Source of the DNA: Pseudomonadota bacterium
Lineage (GTDB): Bacteria; Pseudomonadota; Gammaproteobacteria; Xanthomonadales; Xanthomonadaceae
Assembly (NCBI GenBank): GCA_025355485.1
Contig: JANXZP010000216.1
Location: forward strand, 1 to 5,273
Length of the DNA: 5,273 nt
Direction of reading: 5' to 3'
Shown piece by piece: positions 1-5,273 of this stretch. Position numbers and translations under genes: made by a program. The notes under the pieces are model-generated. The model had not been told where the DNA came from, did no database searches, and worked only from the letters and a program-made list of their open reading frames with translations. Numbering within the stretch: position 1 is the stretch's first letter; each line of letters opens with the position of its first letter.

Positions 1-396
<396 letters not shown>

Positions 397-425
<29 letters not shown>

Positions 426-1707
426 CGGAGCTTTCCATGCCTTCGGGGTTGGACTCGGAAGCGCTGTCGAACAATCGCGCTGCGGCGTTCAATAGCTGTG
501 CATCGCCATCGTGCGCGGCGCGGCGCAGGCCGGCGGTCGGCGCATGCAACAATTTGTTGGTCAATCCATGTGCGAGTTGTTCGAGTACATCGTGCGAATC
601 GCGGCCGGCGGCAAGTTGTTCCTTCGCGCGCACCAACAATGCGTCTCGCGTCGCTTCGCTGCGCGCGCGCAATGATTTCAGTGTGTCCTGTCGCGTGCTG
701 CCGCGCCACCACGCCATGAACTGTTCGACTTGCAGGTCAATCAATGTTTCCGCTTCGCCAGCAGCCTGCTGGCGCGAACGACGGTTCTCGCCGATCGCCT
801 GTTCGAGATCGTCCACGGTGTAGAGATAGACGTCGTCGAGGCTCGCCGTCTCGGGCTCGATATCGCGCGGCACCGCAAGATCGAGCAGGAACATCGGTGC
901 ATGGCGGCGCACGCGGATCGCGCGTTCGACCATCTTGCGCGTGAGTACCGGCTCGCGGCTCGCGGTCGCGCAAATCACGATGTCGGCCTCGGCGAGATGC
1001 CGTTCGAGATCCTCCAATGGCAAGGCGACGCCGCCGAACCGGTGTGCGAGTTGCTGCGCATGCTCGAGTGTGCGGTTGGCGACAAGGGTGCGTTTGGCGT
1101 TGGCATCGAGCAGGTGGCGCGCGGCGAGCTCGATGGTTTCACCCGCCCCGACCAGCAGCACGGTTGCCTGGTCGAGCCGCGCGAAGACCTGCTGCGCGAG
1201 CCGCACCGCGGCGTAGGCGACCGATACCGGATGCGCGCCGATGCGGGTGTCGGTGCGCACGCGCTTGGCGACCGCGAAGCAATGCTGGAACAGGCGATCG
1301 AGCGGCGTCTTCAGTGCGTGCGCGGAACGCGCGATCTGCCAGGCTTGCTTGACCTGGCCGAGGATCTGCGGCTCGCCGAGCACCAGAGAATCCAGCCCGG
1401 TTGCGACCCGGAACAAATGCCGCACCGCATCCGTATCGTTGTGCCGATACAAGTACGCATCCAGCGACGCGACGCCCAGTTCGTGGTGCTCGGCCAGCCA
1501 GCGCACGACCGCGTCCTCGGACTGCGGTTCGATGCGTGCATACAACTCGGTGCGATTGCAGGTCGAGAGCAGCGCTGCTTCGTGCACGCCGACGACCGCG
1601 CGCAGCGACGCCAGCGCGTCGGGCAGCGCTTCGGTGGCGAACGCGACCTTCTCGCGCAGTGCGATCGGGGCGGTCTGGTGGTTCAGGCCGAGGGCCAGCA
1701 GTGCCAT
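397..1707 (-). CDS. hemA: Glutamyl-tRNA reductase
   Basis: HemA reduces the glutamate of Glu-tRNA(Glu) to glutamate-1-semialdehyde with NADPH, the first committed step of tetrapyrrole (haem) synthesis by the C5 route; it acts in the cytoplasm as a dimer. The product is 436 aa, slightly longer than E. coli HemA (418 aa). From the N-terminus come GLNHQTAP (7-14), the catalytic motif STCNRTELY with nucleophile Cys50, the signature SLVLGEPQILGQVK (107-120), the NADPH-binding GAGETIEL (187-194), and the helical C-terminal dimerisation domain with LTNKLLHAPT. An acidic, Ser-rich tail of roughly 15-20 residues accounts for most of the extra length. The ATG at 1707 is chosen because MALLALGLNH aligns with the native E. 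coli start MTLLALGINH. No clear ribosome-binding site precedes it. The open frame continues upstream only as a shadow of the divergent gene. The equivalent of Salmonella haem-binding Cys170 is Val168. It shares its transcript with prfA. Confidence 0.98.
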
Positions 1708-1760
1708 GGTGTCAAGGACGATGCGATAAACTCGTGGAATGGGCGAAATGATTGTTGCCG

Positions 1761-1766
1761 ATTGTA
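1761..1766 (-). promoter_or_regulatory. Candidate -10 hexamer of the hemA-prfA promoter
   Basis: Read on the minus strand this is TACAAT, one mismatch from the sigma-70 consensus TATAAT. It lies 54 bases before the hemA start, which would give a leader of roughly 45-50 nt. There is no good -35 at 17 bp (ACGCTT); CTTGTC sits at only 14 bp. The call therefore rests on the -10 and its position between divergent genes. Confidence 0.35.
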
Positions 1767-1854
1767 ACTGTTGCGGGCTCGACAAGCGTTGCAGCGGGCC
1801 GTGGCGTGCGATCCGTGCATACTCGGCGTGCATTGCAATCCTGCGGTGTTGGCT

Positions 1855-3531
1855 GTGTTGAACCTCCATGACTTCTTGTTGCCCTATCGCGCTGCGTTCT
1901 GTGCGATGTCGCTGCTGTTGGCGATGCAGTCGCAGGCGGCGACCGAGGATGCGCTCGGTCCGGCCTTGGAGGGCGAATTCGCGTTGCAGTCCGGCGACGG
2001 CGCGTTGGCCGCGCAGGAATACTTCGAGGCCGCGCAGAAAACCGACGACCCCGCGCTCGCGCAGCGTGCCGCCGACGTCGCGTTGCTCGCGCACGCATAC
2101 GGGCTCAGCGCGCGTGCGCTGGCGCGCTGGCGGCAGCTCGATCCGAAATCGGACGATCTTGTGTTTACCGAAGCGGTGCTCGCCTTGCGCACCGGCGACC
2201 GCGCAACCGCGCGCCGCGATCTGCTGGCGATGCTGGGCGTGCACGGCGAAGGTTGGAAACGCACGATCCGCGCGCTCGCATCGGCCACCGACAGCGCGAC
2301 CTCCGCGCAGGTCGCGGGCGATCTGCTGGCGAACGGCCATTGGCCACAGGACATCCCCGCGTGGCTCGCTTTCGGCGCGCTGTCGCAACGGCTCGGCGAT
2401 CCCGCATTGACCCGGCGCATCGTCGGCGACGTGGTGCGCCGTTTTCCGAACGAGCCGCATGTGTGGTTGCTCGAATCCGAACGATTGCGCGAACAGGGCG
2501 ATGCGGCCGCCGCGCACCGCGCGGTGGAACACGCGCTGGGCCTCGCTGCCGGCGATACTGATGTGCGCAGCGCGGCCGCCGCCGAATTGGCCCTGCTCAA
2601 CGATCGCAAGGCCGCCGCCGCGGCGCTGGCGAACGGGCCGCAGGACGACCGCAGCTACATCGCGCGCGCGGCGTATCTTGCGGAGGCAGACGACAGCGAC
2701 GGACTCGCCAAACTCTATGCCGAGGTCGGGGTTGCATCGAAGATTGCACTCGCGCCGGCCCAGGATGCTGCGCGCCGCTTGTTGCTCGGACAACTCGCCG
2801 AATACCTCAAGCGCGACGACGAGGCGCTGTCCTGGTACCGCGGCCTGCCCAGTGGCATCGCCCAGCACGATGCCGCGCAGAACCGGATCGCGATCGTGCT
2901 CGATCAACGCGGCGATCTCGACGGCGCGCTGGCCGTGCTGCGCGCGCAGCAGCACGACGACGGCGCCGACGGCGATGCGCAGCGCGACAGTTTCCAGACC
3001 GAGGCCGAACTGCTGGCCAGGCATCAACGCAAGGACGAAGCGCTCGCGACGTACGGGCGTGGGCTGGCGATTTTCGACGGCGAACCAGGACTGTTGTACG
3101 GACGCGCGCTGCTGCTCGAAGGCATGGATCGCGTCGCCGAAGCCGAGTCGGACTTGCGCAACATCGTCGAGATGCAGCCCGACAACGCCGAGGCGCTCAA
3201 TGCGCTCGGTTACACGCTGGCCGATCGCACTCAACGCTACGCCGAGGCGCAGGTGCTGATCGAACGCGCGCTGCGCCTGCAGCCCGATTCGCCCGCGATC
3301 CTCGATAGCCTGGGTTGGGTGCAGCACCGGCTCGGCCGCGATGCCGAAGCGCTGCGCAACCTGCGTCGAGCGTTCGCGTTGCAGAAGGACGCCGAGATCG
3401 CAGCGCATTTGGGCGAAGTGTTGTGGTTGGGCGGCGACAAGGACGGCGCGCGTGCGGTGTGGAAACAGGGGCTCGCGATCGACAAGGACAATCGCGCGCT
3501 GCTGCGCACCGTACAGACCTACCATCCATGA
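1855..3531 (+). CDS. Exported tetratricopeptide (TPR) repeat protein upstream of lolB (PA4667-type)
   Basis: The exact function is unknown. TPR units are helical hairpins that serve as protein-binding scaffolds. With the start used here (GTG 1855, 558 aa), residues 1-28 look like a signal peptide: Arg12, a hydrophobic core AAFCAMSLLLAM, and a plausible SQA-A cleavage site after Ala28, suggesting a periplasmic protein. Most of the rest is helical and Ala/Leu-rich. The clearest TPRs are four consecutive units at about 409-442, 443-477, 478-511 and 512-545. They contain the conserved C-terminal signature NALGYTLADR ... ILDSLGWVQHRLG ... AAHLGEVLW found in the Pseudomonas PA4667 family. The start is uncertain: in-frame TTG 1771, TTG 1858, TTG 1876/1879 and ATG 1906 are alternatives, and a stop at 1765-1767 bounds the frame. 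GTG 1855 has a GGTG six bases upstream and keeps a full signal peptide; ATG 1906 would remove its basic part. The stop overlaps the lolB start (ATGA), so the two are probably coupled. Confidence 0.88.
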   Translation: MLNLHDFLLPYRAAFCAMSLLLAMQSQAATEDALGPALEGEFALQSGDGALAAQEYFEAAQKTDDPALAQRAADVALLAHAYGLSARALARWRQLDPKSDDLVFTEAVLALRTGDRATARRDLLAMLGVHGEGWKRTIRALASATDSATSAQVAGDLLANGHWPQDIPAWLAFGALSQRLGDPALTRRIVGDVVRRFPNEPHVWLLESERLREQGDAAAAHRAVEHALGLAAGDTDVRSAAAAELALLNDRKAAAAALANGPQDDRSYIARAAYLAEADDSDGLAKLYAEVGVASKIALAPAQDAARRLLLGQLAEYLKRDDEALSWYRGLPSGIAQHDAAQNRIAIVLDQRGDLDGALAVLRAQQHDDGADGDAQRDSFQTEAELLARHQRKDEALATYGRGLAIFDGEPGLLYGRALLLEGMDRVAEAESDLRNIVEMQPDNAEALNALGYTLADRTQRYAEAQVLIERALRLQPDSPAILDSLGWVQHRLGRDAEALRNLRRAFALQKDAEIAAHLGEVLWLGGDKDGARAVWKQGLAIDKDNRALLRTVQTYHP

Positions 3532-4130
3532 GAGCGCTGCGCGAATCCCTGCTGCTGTCGCTGATCCTGATTGTGGCCGCCTGCGTGCCGCCACCGGTGC
3601 GGCGCGCGCCCGATGTGGCGTTGATGCAGGCGCAGGCCGCGCGCGAGACGGCGCTCGCGGCGCGTCCGGACTGGTCGCTATCGGGAAAGATCGCGATTTC
3701 CGACGGCAAGGACGGCGGCAGCGGACGGATCGACTGGAAACAGCACGGCAGCGATTTCGATATCCGCCTGAGCGCGCCGGTCACACGGCAAAGCTGGCGG
3801 CTGGTGCGCGAGGGCCGGCGCGTGCGCCTGGAAGGACTCGAGGGTGGCACGCTCCAAGGCACCGATGCCGAAGCCCTGCTGTACCAGGCGTTGGGCTGGC
3901 TGGTGCCGGTCGATGCGCTTGCAGCGTGGGCGCGCGGCGCGCGCGCGAGTTCCGATGCGCAACTGGAGTTCGGCGCCGACGGTCTGCCGTCATTGCTGAC
4001 CGAGGACGGCTGGTCGGTCGAATACCGCGCATGGGACTCCGTCGGCGATCCGCCGCGCCCGAAAAAAGTGTTCGCCAGCCAGGGCGAATCGAAAGTGCGG
4101 CTGTCGGTGGATCGCTGGGGCGAACAGTAA
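3528..4130 (+). CDS. lolB: Outer-membrane lipoprotein receptor LolB
   Basis: LolB is itself a lipoprotein on the inner face of the outer membrane. It accepts lipoproteins from the periplasmic carrier LolA and inserts them, as the last step of the Lol pathway. The product is 200 aa (E. coli 207). Residues 1-18 form a lipoprotein signal peptide with Arg2 and Arg5, a Leu/Ile core, and the lipobox VAAC with lipidated Cys19. The next residue is Val, not the Asp that would retain it in the inner membrane. The mature part shows LolB landmarks: WSLSGKIAI (49-57), the GRIDWKQ strand, a LSAPV loop at 81-85, DAEALLYQALGWLVPVDAL with a following WARG, and a C-terminal KVRLSVDRW. Sequence conservation in LolB is low, so these landmarks plus the position beside hemA and ispE carry the call. 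The start overlaps the TPR gene stop by 4 nt and has no strong ribosome-binding site of its own, suggesting translation by coupling. Confidence 0.93.
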   Translation: MRALRESLLLSLILIVAACVPPPVRRAPDVALMQAQAARETALAARPDWSLSGKIAISDGKDGGSGRIDWKQHGSDFDIRLSAPVTRQSWRLVREGRRVRLEGLEGGTLQGTDAEALLYQALGWLVPVDALAAWARGARASSDAQLEFGADGLPSLLTEDGWSVEYRAWDSVGDPPRPKKVFASQGESKVRLSVDRWGEQ

Positions 4131-4133
4131 ACG

Positions 4134-5018
4134 ATGGCTGCGTTGCCTACCGATGCAGGCTGGAGCGAGTGGCCGGCGCCAGCCAAGCTCAACCTGTTCC
4201 TGCGCATCATTGGCCGTCGGGAAGACGGCTATCACTTGCTGCAGACCGCGTTCCAGTTGCTGAATTGGGGCGACACAATACGATTGCGGGTGCGTCCAGA
4301 TGGCGTGATCCGACGGATTACGGCGGACGAAACGACGAGTAATTACAGCGTAGCCGAGGCCGATGATCTCGCAGTCCGTGCCGCGCGTTTGATGCAGGCG
4401 GAATCCGGCTGCGCGCTCGGCTGCGATATCGCCGTCATCAAACGCATTCCGCTGGGCGGCGGTTTCGGCGGCGGTTCGTCGGACGCCGCAACCGTGCTCG
4501 TCGCGCTCGATCGGCTGTGGGGAACCGGTTTCGGCAGTGAGCGGCTTGCCGCCATGGGACTCAGGCTTGGCGCCGATGTGCCGGTGTTCGTGCATGGCCA
4601 CAATGCATGGGCCGAAGGGGTCGGCGAGCGGCTCACGCCGCTGGCCCTGCCGCCGCGTTGGTACCTGATCGTCGATCCCGGTATCCACGTGCCGACCGCT
4701 GAATTGTTCCAAGCGCCTGATTTGACCCGCGATGCAGCCCCGGCGACAATACGCGGCTTCGCGTCCGATCCTGCGCTCGGGAATGTCTTCGAACCGGTGT
4801 TGCGTCGGCGCGAGCCGGCGATCGCCGCCGCGCTGGATGCGCTGGCGAAGTACGGCAAGGCCGGCGTTACCGGTAGCGGTAGCGGTTGTTTTGTCGCGTT
4901 CGACGCGCCCGGACAGGCCGAAGCCGCGCTCGCTGCGCTGCCGAAACGATGGAAAGCTTGGATCGCAGCGGGTGCCTCGCGCTCGCCGCTGCTGGATCGG
5001 TTGGAACAGATGTCCTGA
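4134..5018 (+). CDS. ispE: 4-diphosphocytidyl-2-C-methyl-D-erythritol kinase
   Basis: IspE phosphorylates the 2-hydroxyl of CDP-methylerythritol using ATP, the fourth step of the MEP pathway to IPP and DMAPP; it is a cytoplasmic GHMP-family kinase. The product is 294 aa (E. coli 283). Substrate-site motifs are PAKLNLFL with Lys18 and DGYH with His34 (E. coli Lys10 and His26 by alignment). The ATP-binding glycine loop is PLGGGFGGGSSDAA at 106-119, with Phe where E. coli has Leu. LGADVPVF at 145-152 carries the catalytic Asp148 (E. coli Asp141). DPGIHVPTAELF and the C-terminal GHMP motif GSGSGCFVAF complete the fold. The ATG starts 3 bases after the lolB stop; a GGGG at 4117-4120 is a weak, distant ribosome-binding site, so coupling to lolB is likely. 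No key residue is missing. Confidence 0.98.
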   Translation: MAALPTDAGWSEWPAPAKLNLFLRIIGRREDGYHLLQTAFQLLNWGDTIRLRVRPDGVIRRITADETTSNYSVAEADDLAVRAARLMQAESGCALGCDIAVIKRIPLGGGFGGGSSDAATVLVALDRLWGTGFGSERLAAMGLRLGADVPVFVHGHNAWAEGVGERLTPLALPPRWYLIVDPGIHVPTAELFQAPDLTRDAAPATIRGFASDPALGNVFEPVLRRREPAIAAALDALAKYGKAGVTGSGSGCFVAFDAPGQAEAALAALPKRWKAWIAAGASRSPLLDRLEQMS

Positions 5019-5027
5019 TTGAAGTGC

Positions 5028-5057
5028 GAGTGCGCGACAGTTTTTTGAGTGCGCGAC
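5028..5057. repeat. 11-bp direct repeat, two copies 19 bp apart
   Basis: GAGTGCGCGAC occurs at 5028-5038 and again, identically, at 5047-5057, separated by AGTTTTTT. It lies just after the ispE stop in a non-coding spacer. The copies are not inverted, so they do not form a hairpin with each other. The function is unknown; a tandem protein-binding site or a local duplication are both possible. Confidence 0.7.
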
Positions 5058-5064
5058 CGTAATG

Positions 5065-5097
5065 CCTGTGCCAGAAATCGGCACAGGGATGTGCCGA
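5065..5097 (+). other. Two overlapping, mutually exclusive hairpins in the ispE-tRNA spacer
   Basis: The first hairpin pairs CCTGTGCC (5065-5072) with GGCACAGG (5080-5087), a perfect 8-bp stem with a 7-base loop. The second pairs TCGGCACA (5078-5085) with TGTGCCGA (5090-5097), also 8 bp, closed by GGGA, which fits the stable GNRA tetraloop class. Both use bases 5080-5085, so only one can form at a time. Neither is followed by a T run, so they are not classical terminators. They could be 3'-end protection, a processing signal, or a copy of a dispersed palindromic repeat. Confidence 0.6.
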
Positions 5098-5118
5098 CGC
5101 GAGGCGCTGGTCGCCGAG

Positions 5119-5155
5119 CGAAAAACGTGGCGCGGCTCTGCCGCGACCGTTTTCG
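5119..5155 (+). terminator. Probable rho-independent terminator after ispE, symmetric
   Basis: A GC-rich hairpin pairs CGCGGC (5131-5136) with GCCGCG (5140-5145) around a TCT loop. It extends through GG (5129-5130) with CC (5147-5148) past a bulged A. An A run (5121-5125) precedes it and TTTT (5150-5153) follows, so the A and T tracts can also pair and the structure could stop transcription in both directions. The T tract is short, so termination may be partial and the tRNA gene may be reached by read-through. Confidence 0.45.
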
Positions 5156-5193
5156 TTGAACGGCGGCAGGATGCCCCGTTTCAACTCCAACGT

Positions 5194-5268
5194 TGGGGCG
5201 TCGCCAAGCGGTAAGGCACCGGGTTTTGATCCCGGCATGCGCAGGTTCGAATCCTGCCGCCCCAGCCA
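5194..5268 (+). tRNA. tRNA-Gln, anticodon UUG, complete with encoded CCA
   Basis: All four arms fold without mismatch: acceptor TGGGGCG (5194-5200) with CGCCCCA (5258-5264), D stem GCC/GGC (5203-5205, 5215-5217), anticodon stem CCGGG/CCCGG (5219-5223, 5231-5235), and T stem GCAGG/CCTGC (5241-5245, 5253-5257) with loop TTCGAAT. The anticodon TTG is at 5226-5228 and reads CAA, and CAG by wobble. The weak U1-A72 first pair and G73 discriminator are known identity elements for glutaminyl-tRNA synthetase. CCA is encoded at 5266-5268. It closely resembles E. coli tRNA-Gln. A tRNA-Gln between ispE and prs is a familiar gammaproteobacterial arrangement; prs itself is not in the window. Confidence 0.98.
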
Positions 5269-5273
5269 CTTCG

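Noticed and set aside
730..1767. Plus-strand open frame of 345 codons opposite hemA
   Set aside because: It is a shadow of hemA codon bias; its translation shows no recognisable domain and hemA is certain.
1752..1822. Plus-strand promoter for the TPR operon (TTGTTG, TTGTAA, TTGCAG and CATACT elements)
   Set aside because: No pair of -35 and -10 candidates has acceptable spacing, so no plus-strand promoter is called although one is expected here.
1708..3594. Minus-strand frame continuing more than 600 codons upstream of hemA
   Set aside because: It is antisense to the TPR gene and open only because of high GC and codon bias. The HemA homology begins exactly at the ATG at 1707.
3197..4210. 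Minus-strand open frame opposite the TPR gene end and lolB
   Set aside because: It has an Arg/Ser/Pro-rich composition typical of an antisense GC-rich shadow, and the sense genes are well supported.
3990..5084. Minus-strand open frame of 364 codons opposite ispE
   Set aside because: It is fully antisense to ispE and the end of lolB, with no recognisable motif.
5173..5198. CCCC ... GGGG pairing and the CAACGTTG palindrome just before tRNA-Gln
   Set aside because: The GGGG belongs to the tRNA acceptor stem and must pair inside the tRNA, and the palindrome is short enough to be chance.
4343..5269. Minus-strand open frame of 308 codons beginning MAGAAGFEPAHAGIKTR
   Set aside because: Its first residues are the antisense translation of the tRNA-Gln gene, a known source of spurious hypothetical proteins. 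The rest lies antisense to the spacer and to ispE, whose own sense-strand product is unmistakable.

Overview
The window is an ordinary, densely packed housekeeping block from a GC-rich gammaproteobacterium. The gene order prfA-hemA / divergent / TPR gene-lolB-ispE-tRNA-Gln is the one I know from Pseudomonas (the PA4665-PA4669 neighbourhood, with prs next). The protein sequences and GC richness suggest a member of the Xanthomonadales/Lysobacterales, but that placement is inference. I see no mobile element, CRISPR array, phage gene or defence system.

Left arm, minus strand (1-1707): hemA (glutamyl-tRNA reductase, first committed step of C5-pathway tetrapyrrole synthesis) is followed by prfA (peptide chain release factor 1), which overlaps its 3' end by 29 nt and runs off the left edge. 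Centre (1708-1854): a divergent intergenic region of about 150 bp with a good -10-like hexamer for hemA. Right arm, plus strand (about 1855-5018): a TPR-repeat protein with a probable export signal, then lolB (outer-membrane lipoprotein receptor, joined by a 4-nt ATGA overlap), then ispE (CDP-ME kinase of the MEP isoprenoid pathway, 3 nt after lolB). These three look like one transcription unit. A 175-bp spacer (5019-5193) carries a direct repeat, two competing hairpins and a terminator-like hairpin. It is followed by a complete tRNA-Gln(UUG) with encoded CCA at the right edge.

Functionally the genes link translation (RF1, and tRNA-Gln), tetrapyrrole synthesis from Glu-tRNA, isoprenoid precursor synthesis and outer-membrane biogenesis. 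The least understood part is the TPR protein coupled to lolB, and the most structured non-coding part is the ispE-tRNA spacer. No previously undescribed system is evident; the findings below are modest leads.
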